A stretch of 63,025 nucleotides of DNA from the IMG/VR virus record IMGVR_UViG_3300042924_004294, positions 1 through 63,025 of that record; one strand, given 5' to 3'. How positions within the stretch are numbered: position 1 is the stretch's first letter; the number at the start of each line of letters is the position of its first letter. Below, piece by piece: positions 25,727 to 34,713 of the stretch. The stretch comes from a virus. The notes under the pieces are model-generated. The model made no database searches. It was not told where the DNA came from and worked only from the letters and a program-made list of their open reading frames with translations. Position numbers and translations under genes: made by a program.

Positions 25727-26448
25727 AAATTTTTTATATAATCGTAATCTATGTCCAACATTGGTGTATCGCAACCATTAGCCCAAGGAGAATACCAAGG
25801 TATATCTTCGGATTTAAGTACAGGTAATGTGTTTAAATCCTTTCTAATAAAAATCATATTTAATCTGTTCATCCCAACTAAATCATAATTTTTATATTCA
25901 CCTAACAAATAAAGTGCTGGTGGGGTCGCACCATAATAATTTATATTATTTGTGTGCACATAGTTTTTGTCATATCTAACGATTGAACAATTATTGTGGT
26001 TAGCGTTATACTCCATTATGACTACTTTAGGGGAAAAATCCTTTAATGAATGCCATACCCACCAATCAATCCCGTCAATGTCTATTGATAAAAAATCAAA
26101 ATCTTTAGGACAATTATTTTTATTTAAAATATAATCTAAACTATTATCCTTTTCTGTCGATAGCAATGTATTAATACAGGTAATCCCCATATTTTGGAAG
26201 TTTTCAACCGCCTGATTATGTTTTTCCTCGTTTGACTCAATACATATTCCTTTAAACCCAAAGTCCCTAATTAGTCTATATGTGTTACTTAAATAAACAC
26301 CGTCCCAAGACCCGACATCAACAAAAAACCCTTTGTTTATGCTATTTACAGATTCTAACGCTTCTCTAATCATACCATCCTCATAGTATTGAGAATATAT
26401 TTTTTCAGAATATTTTTTTAATCCAAAATTTGTTTTTTCGTCTATCAT
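25723..26448 (-). CDS. FkbM-like methyltransferase
   Basis: 241 residues. SAM-binding FFVDVGSWDGVYLSNTYRL, then GFKGICIESNEEKHNQA, and DFDFLSIDIDGIDWWVW, where the FkbM-type 'IDxEG' is replaced by IDIDG. Start at 26448 leaves one base after the upstream stop; an ATG at 26487 would overlap by 38 bp. Likely O-methylates a sugar in the phage-made glycan. Confidence 0.7.
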   Translation of the reverse strand: MIDEKTNFGLKKYSEKIYSQYYEDGMIREALESVNSINKGFFVDVGSWDGVYLSNTYRLIRDFGFKGICIESNEEKHNQAVENFQNMGITCINTLLSTEKDNSLDYILNKNNCPKDFDFLSIDIDGIDWWVWHSLKDFSPKVVIMEYNANHNNCSIVRYDKNYVHTNNINYYGATPPALYLLGEYKNYDLVGMNRLNMIFIRKDLNTLPVLKSEDIPWYSPWANGCDTPMLDIDYDYIKNL

Positions 26449-26449
26449 A

Positions 26450-27112
26450 TTACTCGGTTGTTGAATAAAAACTACCTCTCTCTTCAAAAAAAATAGTTTC
26501 GTTTTTTATGTTATTTTTTTTAATTAATAAGTTTGGTATAATAAAAATTTTACCAACCCCACCTATATTTCCATTTCTTATTGGTAAATTTCTTTGAGTT
26601 TTGTTCAAAAAGTAATATTGAAATCCATCATAACAATTTTCAATATTATTTTTAATGTAATCATAGTTACATACATTGTCATTATATGTATCAAATTGAA
26701 AATCTCTATTTGGGACATAAAAGTCGTCAATAACAATTATCGCCCTATTAAAATAATTTTTTGATATTGCGTCAATTTCATCTTTTAATGGCCAATAATT
26801 GTCCCAGTGAGCATCTAAATAAAATAAAATTACTTCTTTATCTTTACCAATTTCTAAAAGGTTGTCATTTAAAAAATTTGTAGATGAGTTTAAAATAAGA
26901 TTTAAATTATTTTTTTCGATACACGTATCTTTTGTTTTTGTGTAATAATTTTCACTTATTTCGATACCGTAAACATCTTTAAAATTTTCACAGAAAAATT
27001 TAGTGGTTTCTCCAATATAAGTACCTGTTTCTATAACCGTTTCTACATTGAATAATTTTTTTAATTTTAAAATTTCATTTTCAACTTGGGGGTCTGAATT
27101 AAATGCTGACAT
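26450..27112 (-). CDS. Class I SAM-dependent methyltransferase-like protein
   Basis: 220 residues. An ETGTYIGETTKFFCENF loop near residue 32 fits SAM binding; YGIEISENYY gives the acidic residue after the second strand; VILFYLDAHWDNYWPLKDEID resembles methyltransferases of sugar and cephalosporin hydroxylase-like families. It adjoins UDP-glucose dehydrogenase and a second methyltransferase. The substrate cannot be told. Confidence 0.6.
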   Translation of the reverse strand: MSAFNSDPQVENEILKLKKLFNVETVIETGTYIGETTKFFCENFKDVYGIEISENYYTKTKDTCIEKNNLNLILNSSTNFLNDNLLEIGKDKEVILFYLDAHWDNYWPLKDEIDAISKNYFNRAIIVIDDFYVPNRDFQFDTYNDNVCNYDYIKNNIENCYDGFQYYFLNKTQRNLPIRNGNIGGVGKIFIIPNLLIKKNNIKNETIFFEERGSFYSTTE

Positions 27113-27113
27113 A

Positions 27114-28193
27114 TTATAATATATTTTTTATTTGTTCGATTACTTCTTCTCTGTCGTCAGATACTACAACATTATATCCCATATTTTTTAAACTTAAAGC
27201 AAATTTAAGTTGTTGGGACTCTTCAATTAAGGTACTTTCTTTTTTATATGTAACGTATGGTATTACAACTTTTTTAGTCATATCGGGATTGTTTTTAACA
27301 AAATTTTGAATTTGATATTCTAAATGTTTTTCATTCATTATGTCCGTAGATTTTGAAATTACTGCGTCAATACCAACTTCTTCTGCACATTTAGATAATG
27401 CGCGATTATCTCTCGGGAAACAAGGTCCTCCAAAACCAAATCCAGGTTTAAGGTATTTATTTCCAATTCTACTATCTGAACCAACGGCATTCAAAATAAC
27501 ATTAGGATTACAATTCATCCTTTCAGATATGTCACCTATCATGTTTGCAAAACTTATTTTAGTTGTGAGAAAACAGTTAACTGACAATTTTGTTAATTCA
27601 GATTCTGTTCTTGACATGCGATTTATTATTGGGTTAGAATCACACATTACTTTATATATGTGTTCAATTGTATCTCCTGCCGTTTTGTCTGACTCACCTA
27701 TTAACACACTATCACAATTTAATTGGTCCATAATAATACTACCTTGAGCAATAAATTCTGGATTATAAGACACAAAATAATTTAAATCTGACAATCTTTT
27801 TTGGATTGTGTCACAGTATCCTGGAAAAGTTGTTGAATTTATAATTAAATCTTTACGGGTATTTTGTTTTCCGATTTTAATTAACTCATCAACTATATTA
27901 TCTATTTGGGTGTGGTCGTATTTCCATTCTGGTGTTGATGGGGTTTTTACTACAACAAATATTACATCATTTTTTAATGCTAATTCAAGAGAAGTTGTAA
28001 AAAAAATATTTTTTGAACTTTGTAAAAATTCATTAACGTATGGTTCTGTACTTTTAAAACTTTTATTATTTAATGAACTCACATATGACTCAGAAACGTC
28101 AACCCCTACTATATTAAATCCTTTTCTTTCTAAATTTAACGATAAACATAAACCTAATTTACCGACACCTATAATTGATATATTATTTTTCAT
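27114..28193 (-). CDS. ugd: UDP-glucose/GDP-mannose 6-dehydrogenase
   Basis: 359 residues. NAD-dependent oxidation of a nucleotide sugar to the uronic acid. NAD-binding IIGVGKLGLCLSLNLERKGF at the N-terminus, VVVKTPSTPEW, and the catalytic-Cys loop GFGFGGPCFPRD near 255. UDP-glucose is the likeliest substrate, GDP-mannose is possible. It would give UDP-glucuronate for the transferases in the same operon. Confidence 0.85.
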   Translation of the reverse strand: MKNNISIIGVGKLGLCLSLNLERKGFNIVGVDVSESYVSSLNNKSFKSTEPYVNEFLQSSKNIFFTTSLELALKNDVIFVVVKTPSTPEWKYDHTQIDNIVDELIKIGKQNTRKDLIINSTTFPGYCDTIQKRLSDLNYFVSYNPEFIAQGSIIMDQLNCDSVLIGESDKTAGDTIEHIYKVMCDSNPIINRMSRTESELTKLSVNCFLTTKISFANMIGDISERMNCNPNVILNAVGSDSRIGNKYLKPGFGFGGPCFPRDNRALSKCAEEVGIDAVISKSTDIMNEKHLEYQIQNFVKNNPDMTKKVVIPYVTYKKESTLIEESQQLKFALSLKNMGYNVVVSDDREEVIEQIKNIL

Positions 28194-28202
28194 GTTATAA
28201 AC

Positions 28203-28964
28203 TTAAATTATATTACCATAATTGTCAACTAAAAAAGTTGATGAGTACCAAGAATGAAAAAAATTGTTACGTGAATAGACATATTTATTTTGACCATAAA
28301 GATGAGAAACCCAACTAAAAGAACTATTCGAAGTTACTAATATTTCACTTGTAATTAAATGATATAATGTTGTTACTATATCACCATTCAAATGTGTTTT
28401 TGCATTAAATTTTTTTTCAAATATTTCAAAATCTTCATCTTTACCTTGAGAAAAAATATGAACATCTAAATTTTTTCCGTGAATCCTATGTATGTTTGTA
28501 ATTAAATTTATAAAATAATTTTTTTTATTTTCTGAATAATATTCCCTGTTATAATCAAAACAAACATCTTGAGGATTAATATTCCTTATATGTACGGATA
28601 AAGTTTTTTTATTTTTATCAAAATAATTTATTCCTGTGTATTTTATTTTTTCAAATAACTCAGGAATATATTTTTGTTTTATAGAATTTTCAGACTCACC
28701 CCAATTTTTTAATAGATATGATGGCTCAATATAGTTTGTCCCAACTTCCCCTTCTGATGGGATATTAAAAAAATCATTTAGTTTTTTATTAAAATTTTCT
28801 TTTTCCTCTCCAACATATTGGTAATGTGATATGTTCTGTAAACCAGGGAAAAACATTTTCTTATTATTGACCCTACAATACGCATATAAGTGAAGTTGTG
28901 ACTGTAAAATTGAACCTAAACCTTCTTCGTCATTACCGTCATATCTTGTGTAATAGTATTCCAT
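28203..28964 (-). CDS. Fucosyltransferase-like protein (GT11-related)
   Basis: 253 residues. Contains LSVHIRNINPQD, a variant of the HxRRxD donor-site motif of alpha-1,2/1,6-fucosyltransferases, and late LVTSNSSFSWVSHLYG, matching the NSTFSWW block of the neighbouring GT11 enzyme. It lacks the N-terminal GGLGNQ; it starts DEEGLGSILQSQLHLYAY, a related loop. Divergent paralogue of the next gene; donor probably GDP-fucose. Confidence 0.65.
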   Translation of the reverse strand: MEYYYTRYDGNDEEGLGSILQSQLHLYAYCRVNNKKMFFPGLQNISHYQYVGEEKENFNKKLNDFFNIPSEGEVGTNYIEPSYLLKNWGESENSIKQKYIPELFEKIKYTGINYFDKNKKTLSVHIRNINPQDVCFDYNREYYSENKKNYFINLITNIHRIHGKNLDVHIFSQGKDEDFEIFEKKFNAKTHLNGDIVTTLYHLITSEILVTSNSSFSWVSHLYGQNKYVYSRNNFFHSWYSSTFLVDNYGNII

Positions 28965-28967
28965 ATG

Positions 28968-29780
28968 TTATTCTAAAAAACCATTTTTATAAGACACATC
29001 AATAATTTTCCAATAATCTTCGTATATGTCTTTGTAATTTTTAGGACCTCTTGGGCCAAACCAAATTGAAGGTGCTAATATTTTTTTATTTGGGTTTTTA
29101 TTTAAAAACGATGACCACCAAGAAAAAGTTGAGTTTACTATTATGTTGTGATTACAAAGAGACATTAACCACATTTCTTCATAATCCTCAAGGTTTTCGA
29201 TAAACGTAGAATTTTTTAATTTAATGTTATTTTTTACCCATTCTTTATCATCTCCAAAAATAAAAACATGTTTGTATTCCCCAACAACATTTAACGATTT
29301 TTCAATATATTTTTCGTTTGCAATAGGGTGAATATCTAAATTAAAAAAACAATCCCCCCTACGTGTGTGTATGGATAAAGTATTATCTTGTTTTAATTGC
29401 GGATATTTATCATACATATTATTTATAAAGTCTTCAGTCGGAGAAAAAATATTTCTAATTTGTTCATCATACCCCAAAAAGTTTTTACTACTTTGGAAAT
29501 ACCCTTCAAAGACTGTACTATTAGTTTTTGGATTTACTTCAGAATATTCCCAAGGACCTTCAACGACTTTTTCAAATCCATCAATAGACTCAACAAATTT
29601 TAAATTTATAAAAACGTTATTAATATAGTTTGAAGTTTGTCTACCTTGCATTGGTGTCCATGATTTAGGTACAAAAACTACTTCTCTATTGTGTTTTATT
29701 CCTTGTGCCAATGCGTGAGCCGCTTGAAATAATTGATTACCTAAACCACCCATTAAATTACACGAGATTAAATTATTCAT
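28968..29780 (-). CDS. Alpha-1,2-fucosyltransferase, GT11
   Basis: 270 residues. All GT11 landmarks: NLMGGLGNQLFQAAHALA at the N-terminus, SIHTRRGDCF (HxRRxD) near residue 140, and NSTFSWWSSFLN near 215. It transfers L-fucose from GDP-L-fucose to a galactose-type acceptor. gmd and fcl, which make the donor, are in the same operon about 8 kb downstream, so the pathway is complete from GDP-mannose. The acceptor is unknown. Confidence 0.9.
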   Translation of the reverse strand: MNNLISCNLMGGLGNQLFQAAHALAQGIKHNREVVFVPKSWTPMQGRQTSNYINNVFINLKFVESIDGFEKVVEGPWEYSEVNPKTNSTVFEGYFQSSKNFLGYDEQIRNIFSPTEDFINNMYDKYPQLKQDNTLSIHTRRGDCFFNLDIHPIANEKYIEKSLNVVGEYKHVFIFGDDKEWVKNNIKLKNSTFIENLEDYEEMWLMSLCNHNIIVNSTFSWWSSFLNKNPNKKILAPSIWFGPRGPKNYKDIYEDYWKIIDVSYKNGFLE

Positions 29781-30514
29781 TTAACTAACTTATTTAATTT
29801 TTGTTTATTTCTAACCATGTTCGATACTTTTATTTGTTCAAGATTGGAACCGCTAGCACTACCTTGTTTGTGGTCATTATATGGGTTTTCTTCATTATAA
29901 ACTAATAGTATGTCGGGTATAAATTCATAATGATTTTCACCCGACATTTCAACCATAGGGAATGAGTATGCAACATCGGCCCCTGATTTAAAATAATTTT
30001 TATTTTCATCTAAAAACATTTCTTCATCTATACTTCTCCATAGATGTGCTTTCCAAGTTCTTAAATGGGAAAAAACAAATAAGTCACGTCTTATTGTGTT
30101 AGGATTCGCCTTTGCCGAAAACCCCATCCTTCCATCAGAATATATAAAACTACCGTTAGTAATCCAAAGATTTTTGTTTTTAGAATATCTATCAAAAACT
30201 TTTTGTAAAACTAATTCATTATAAAACCAATCATCACCATCCAACTCGACAATAATATCTTCATCATCAATTAATGATTCATCCATCAATAAGTCATCTA
30301 AATTTTTTAATTTGAACTTTTTTTCGGTGTTTTTGATATAAACAAATCTTTCATCACCCTCTATTAATTTTTCTATAATTTGATTTGTATTGTCATTAGA
30401 CATATCATCAATTAAATACATTTTAAAGTCCCGATAAGTTTGAGATTTAACCGAATTAATACATTTTTCAATGTAGTTTTCAACATTCCAAAAACAACTT
30501 ACAACTTTAATCAT
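29777..30514 (-). CDS. Glycosyltransferase family 2
   Basis: 245 residues. Classic GT-A start VVSCFWNVENYIEKCINSV, then SQTYRDFKMYLIDDMSNDNT, and the metal-binding VELDGDDWFY near 92. No membrane anchor. Overlaps the fucosyltransferase by 4 bp and the bifunctional transferase by 8 bp. Confidence 0.85.
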   Translation of the reverse strand: MIKVVSCFWNVENYIEKCINSVKSQTYRDFKMYLIDDMSNDNTNQIIEKLIEGDERFVYIKNTEKKFKLKNLDDLLMDESLIDDEDIIVELDGDDWFYNELVLQKVFDRYSKNKNLWITNGSFIYSDGRMGFSAKANPNTIRRDLFVFSHLRTWKAHLWRSIDEEMFLDENKNYFKSGADVAYSFPMVEMSGENHYEFIPDILLVYNEENPYNDHKQGSASGSNLEQIKVSNMVRNKQKLNKLVK

Positions 30515-32147
30515 TTAAAACTTTAATATATTCTTCCTTTATTTTTTTTGCCACTTCAATTGAGTCGAACTTACTAACATCTGTCGGTGGAATATGTAAT
30601 TTTTTATCTAAAATATAACCACTACTTTCAATATTGTAAATCCATCCGGGTTTATTACACATCCAACCTTCAATAGTTGTTCTCCCCAAAAGAATGCCTG
30701 CAGTTTCAGAACAGTTTTTAACATGCTGTTCAACTTTACTTGTTGCGTTAAAATGTTTTACGTGTGGATTTTTTAATAAATCATCCAAGTAATTTGATTT
30801 ATTTTCACCAACTAACCATAATTCTTTATTAATTTCAGAGGAGTATGTTACTAAATCTCTTATTGTATTTTCTCTTAAATAATCAATTGTCCCAACAAAC
30901 AAAACATAATTATCATCTTTAATATTGTTTGAATTGAATCTTTTTGTATCGATTGGATTATAAATTACTTCAGTATTATTTTTATCAACATTAAATTTTT
31001 CTACTATGTGGTTTTGTATTTCAGGACGAATGCAAATATATTTTTTAATTGAATCGTGAATAATTGGATTTTCTAATTCTATAACCTCAGAATGTATTGT
31101 TGATACTTTATCAATGTTTGGATACATCTGACACATTTGATTTGAAACGGGAGTGTGTTGAGTATGTATTATATCATAATTAACATCACCAATTTTATAC
31201 ATTACATTTGGTTGTGTTGGTTGAAACCCTTGTGGTGTGTTAAATCCCCACTTCCCATCTCCCATTTTGTAACCAGGAGCATCTTGAAATGAAACAATTT
31301 TAATTCCTTGTTGTTTTGCTAATTGAGATAAGGGTCCATTAATGTCTGAAAGTACCGTAACGTCACAATTTAATTTTTTTAATCCTCTTGCTAATTCATA
31401 AACATACATTTCTGAACCTGTAAAAGTTTTAAAAAATAAACAAGATAATAATACCTTTAAAGGTGATTCTAATGTTAGATTTCTTTTTATTTTAACGGGT
31501 AAAACATCTTTATATTTTTCTGCAAACTCTTCTCTATTTTTTTCCCATTGTTCATTAGTCATACCAATCGATTTATGTGTGACTCTAACATCATACATAA
31601 CACCTATTTTAACATCTTCTAAATAATTTCTAAAAGAAAAATCTACATCGTAAAAGTGAAACCCTTTAACTTCTTCGTTAAAGTTGTGTTTAATATTTTT
31701 TTTATTAATTGCTATAAATAACCCATCCACCAACAACACGTCATCCAACTGATTACCTTTGCTTGGTGAATATTTTGACTCCCATTTTTTTCCTTCATGT
31801 TCATGATTAACAATTCCTTTAAGTTTTGAAAAATCTTCCCACCATTTACCAGATGAAGGTAATGATGTTGAACCTGCAACTCCAAGAATGCCGTAGTCAG
31901 AATTTCTTTTAAAATAATTTAAAACTTTTGACGCCCAATTTTTACTGTCAAAATAAATGTCGTCATGCATCAATACAACAATGTCATTAGTGGAGTCATT
32001 TAAAATTTTATTGTAAGCCTCACTAAGAGAATATACACCATTGTTTTCAATTGGTATTATTTCCAATTTACTTACTCCTGATGTTTTTTTTAACATCGAG
32101 ACAAAATTGTCATCTATTTTTCTTGTTGAAAATCCTACTGTAATCAT
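30507..32147 (-). CDS. Bifunctional glycosyltransferase (GT-A + GT-B fusion)
   Basis: 546 residues in two parts. The N-terminal part (1-220) is GT-A-like: ITVGFSTRKID, AYNKILNDSTNDIVVLMHDDIYFD with a DD metal site, and a KGFHFYDVDFSFRN segment. The C-terminal part (about 225-546) is GT4-like: FTGSEMYVYELARGLKKL, YDIIHTQHTPVS, VIYNPIDTKRF and ILLGRTTIEGWMCNKPGW. One chain may thus add two sugars. It overlaps dUTPase by 4 bp. Confidence 0.8.
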   Translation of the reverse strand: MITVGFSTRKIDDNFVSMLKKTSGVSKLEIIPIENNGVYSLSEAYNKILNDSTNDIVVLMHDDIYFDSKNWASKVLNYFKRNSDYGILGVAGSTSLPSSGKWWEDFSKLKGIVNHEHEGKKWESKYSPSKGNQLDDVLLVDGLFIAINKKNIKHNFNEEVKGFHFYDVDFSFRNYLEDVKIGVMYDVRVTHKSIGMTNEQWEKNREEFAEKYKDVLPVKIKRNLTLESPLKVLLSCLFFKTFTGSEMYVYELARGLKKLNCDVTVLSDINGPLSQLAKQQGIKIVSFQDAPGYKMGDGKWGFNTPQGFQPTQPNVMYKIGDVNYDIIHTQHTPVSNQMCQMYPNIDKVSTIHSEVIELENPIIHDSIKKYICIRPEIQNHIVEKFNVDKNNTEVIYNPIDTKRFNSNNIKDDNYVLFVGTIDYLRENTIRDLVTYSSEINKELWLVGENKSNYLDDLLKNPHVKHFNATSKVEQHVKNCSETAGILLGRTTIEGWMCNKPGWIYNIESSGYILDKKLHIPPTDVSKFDSIEVAKKIKEEYIKVLND

Positions 32148-32746
32148 GATAAGCCTGTTGAACCAAATCCATTATCATTTCGGTCTTTTGAACCTAAATT
32201 TGAAATTTGTGTTAAATTAACCCATTTGCCATTAACAACAGGACAAAGAACCGCTTGAGCAATTTTTTGACCCTTTTCAATTTTAACTTTTTCTGTTGTT
32301 GTGTTAAATAAAATAACTTGTATTTCACCTAAGTATCCACTATCAACCGTGCCAGGTGAATTTAAAACAAATAATCCTTGATTTAACGCTAAGCCACTTT
32401 TAGACCTTACTTGTATTTCATAACCATCAGGAATGTCAAATTTTAAACCTGTGGGTATTAAAACTCTTGAGTTTGGAAAAATCCATTTTTCTTCCGAGGC
32501 TCTTAAATCAAATCCCGAATCACCTTTATATGCGTATTCAGGATTTTGATTTTCACTATTATTTACAAAATTTAAATTAACTTCTGATGTAAATTGACCT
32601 TCAAAATGTTGATTGATTTCATCAACATTAAGTCCCATGGATTTCAACATACTTTCAGGGTTTGTCATGTCAACATTACCAAATTGAGATTGAAGCTCCT
32701 TTAAAGCTTTCATGCTATTTTTTAAATCTTTTATATTTTCAAACAT
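32144..32746 (-). CDS. dut: dUTPase with N-terminal extension
   Basis: 200 residues. Hydrolyses dUTP to dUMP, keeping uracil out of DNA. All five motifs: GDSGFDLRA 75-83, RSKSGLA 114-120, GTVDSGYLGEI 132-142, GQKIAQAVLCPV 159-170 and RNDNGFGSTG 189-198. An extra N-terminus of about 60 residues, helical with Met-rich MTNPESMLKSMG, is not part of the trimeric dUTPase fold and has unknown purpose. It overlaps its neighbours by 4 bp and 1 bp. Confidence 0.93.
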   Translation of the reverse strand: MFENIKDLKNSMKALKELQSQFGNVDMTNPESMLKSMGLNVDEINQHFEGQFTSEVNLNFVNNSENQNPEYAYKGDSGFDLRASEEKWIFPNSRVLIPTGLKFDIPDGYEIQVRSKSGLALNQGLFVLNSPGTVDSGYLGEIQVILFNTTTEKVKIEKGQKIAQAVLCPVVNGKWVNLTQISNLGSKDRNDNGFGSTGLS

Positions 32747-33474
32747 TATTTTAAACTTTTTAATTTTTTTATTGATTCAATCAAAACATCAACATCTTTT
32801 TCACAATATTTTGCAATTTCATCAAGTCTATTCTGATTCCAATATGCCTGATGAACCATACCTCCATTTATTTCACCATCTTTTGGTGTTGGAATATCTA
32901 AACAAGAACACATTAAATCTAAAGAACCAATTGAACTATACGAACCATATTGCCAAATTTCTTTGGTATCAATCGCTTTCACTTCCCACGGTTTAGTGTC
33001 GTATGACGGGAGTATTTTTGATGGCATAATATTGTTAATAATCATACGTTTTGCCAACATAGGGATGTCAAAGTTTTTTAAATTATGACCACACAAATAA
33101 AAATCTAATTTGTGACAACGGTCTAATAAATTTCTAACTTCCAACAATAAATCCTCTTCGCTGTCATTTTTAAAAGTTTGTTTTTTTACTTCACCGTTTT
33201 CTAAAACAAATGCCATTGATACACAAACAATTTTAGCAAACTCTGGAACAAGTGCCGCTCTTGAAGAATAAACATCATTCATTTTTTGAAGTTCTTCTTC
33301 AAGACCATTTGTCTCAACGTCATCTTCAGGAAATCGTTTTAAAAACCAATCAAAGTATTTAACAAATTGTTCTGCAATTTTAGGATGATTTTCTTGACAA
33401 GTCCGCCAATCCTTACATATACCAACAGTTTCAATGTCGATAAATAAAATTTTGTTAATAGGTATGTTTATCAT
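32746..33474 (-). CDS. DnaQ-like 3'-5' exonuclease
   Basis: 242 residues. Exo I FIDIETVG, Exo II CGHNLKNFDIPML and Exo III YCEKDVDVL give the DEDD pattern of the polymerase-exonuclease superfamily. It resembles stand-alone predicted exonucleases related to PolB domains. It is possibly a proofreading, repair or degradation nuclease; the DNA polymerase at 41251 has its own exonuclease domain. It overlaps the glycosyltransferase upstream by 4 bp. Confidence 0.85.
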   Translation of the reverse strand: MINIPINKILFIDIETVGICKDWRTCQENHPKIAEQFVKYFDWFLKRFPEDDVETNGLEEELQKMNDVYSSRAALVPEFAKIVCVSMAFVLENGEVKKQTFKNDSEEDLLLEVRNLLDRCHKLDFYLCGHNLKNFDIPMLAKRMIINNIMPSKILPSYDTKPWEVKAIDTKEIWQYGSYSSIGSLDLMCSCLDIPTPKDGEINGGMVHQAYWNQNRLDEIAKYCEKDVDVLIESIKKLKSLK

Positions 33475-34652
33475 TTTATTAAAGATTTATAAAGTTCTGC
33501 TCTATTTTTTGTAACCACATTTAAATCATATGTGTCTTTTACCGTTTCATATAATCGTTGACCCAAGTCATAAGCAAAGTTAGGATTATCAATTAATTTT
33601 TTCATGTTTTTAGCCCAATCACTATGATTTTTTACTTCATCAACTAAAAGTGCGTTTCCGTCAGAGAATTGACCATTTTTTAATGCGTGTTTTAAATCAA
33701 TAGTGTAGGGACCAACATTTGAAGCAATAATTGCTTTTTTGTAAAAACCAGCTTCAATAACTTTTAATTGCGACTTAACTCGGTTAAAGATATGATTCAC
33801 AATCGGTGATAATGAAACATCAAATAATCTATAATTTGAAGCGTAACTTGTAACAGGTTTTGTCCAAACTCGATTGTAAAAAGGTTCAGACTCCATAATA
33901 TATTCAGAATCCTCAAATTTTTTCAGGTATTCAAGATGTTGGGGAGAAACTAACTTATAATTATCAGTAAAAATTTCTTCATAACGTGCCCATACGGTTT
34001 CTTCTGGCCTTATCGGTCTTTGTTTTTGTTCACCTGTTTCTTTATTAATTTCAGTAACACTTCCTCTTGTATCAAAACCACATAGATACAATGAAAATTT
34101 GTCATGACTATCTTTTAATTTATTTGTTACACCGTTTAATAATTTTAAATCATGTAAGTGAGAAGAACCACCCAACCATCCAAAACGAAGTTTATCTGAC
34201 GGTTTTGTTTCATATTTAAATTGAGGTTCTTTTGGATTAATTGCGTTTGGAAGAACGTATACGTTTTTATTAATTTTAGATATTTCTGATGCAAATAAAG
34301 ATGTTGTTGTTGTGACGTGTGCAGCAACTTTTAGATTTGCAACTATCTTTTCATTTATTTTGTTCTGTATGATTAGTTGATGGATTGGGTGTTCTTTAGT
34401 TGGCAACCAATAGTCGTCCAAATCCATAATTGTAATTACACCAATAGAATTTAATGTTTGAATTAACTTATTCGCTTGGTCAAAATCTTGACCAATTGAC
34501 CTATGGAAATGGACAATGTCATATTGTTTCCAATAGTTATAATCATTAATTTTTGGGTCGTAATCTATATCTACGTGAAATTCATCTGAGTGATTATTTT
34601 GTAACATTACGTGGGGGTCTACAGACCTAAATTTTCCTTTAAATTCAGCCAA
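33471..34652 (-). CDS. GT-B glycosyltransferase lacking an ATG start
   Basis: About 393 residues from a TTG at 34652. FRSVDPHVMLQ, YDIVHFHRSIGQDF, VITIMDLDDYW and VYVLPNAINPKEPQF are typical of phage GT4-like enzymes, and the late FDVSLSPIV and KVIEAGFYKKAII complete the donor site. No ATG or GTG precedes the TTG in frame; the frame stays open 25 codons further, through the long hairpin at 34649-34713, up to a stop at 34728. So the gene is either TTG-started, 5'-altered by insertion of the homing endonuclease gene, or expressed by an unusual route. Function inferred; 5' end uncertain. Confidence 0.75.
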   Translation of the reverse strand: MAEFKGKFRSVDPHVMLQNNHSDEFHVDIDYDPKINDYNYWKQYDIVHFHRSIGQDFDQANKLIQTLNSIGVITIMDLDDYWLPTKEHPIHQLIIQNKINEKIVANLKVAAHVTTTTSLFASEISKINKNVYVLPNAINPKEPQFKYETKPSDKLRFGWLGGSSHLHDLKLLNGVTNKLKDSHDKFSLYLCGFDTRGSVTEINKETGEQKQRPIRPEETVWARYEEIFTDNYKLVSPQHLEYLKKFEDSEYIMESEPFYNRVWTKPVTSYASNYRLFDVSLSPIVNHIFNRVKSQLKVIEAGFYKKAIIASNVGPYTIDLKHALKNGQFSDGNALLVDEVKNHSDWAKNMKKLIDNPNFAYDLGQRLYETVKDTYDLNVVTKNRAELYKSLIK

Positions 34653-34713
34653 CTCCAGTACGGTCGCTAGGGACGCATAGAACCCTAATTTTTTTGCGAA
34701 CGTCTGGAGTTGG
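34649..34713 (-). other. Long compound hairpin at homing endonuclease/glycosyltransferase junction
   Basis: Perfect 10-bp inverted repeat (34649-34658 with 34704-34713, CCAACTCCAG/CTGGAGTTGG). Inside it, 34660-34667 pairs with 34696-34703 with one mismatch, and TAGGG/CCCTA pairs 34668-34672 with 34683-34687. It contains the HEG stop codon and the TTG of the next gene and is much richer in G+C than the surroundings. Confidence 0.8.
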
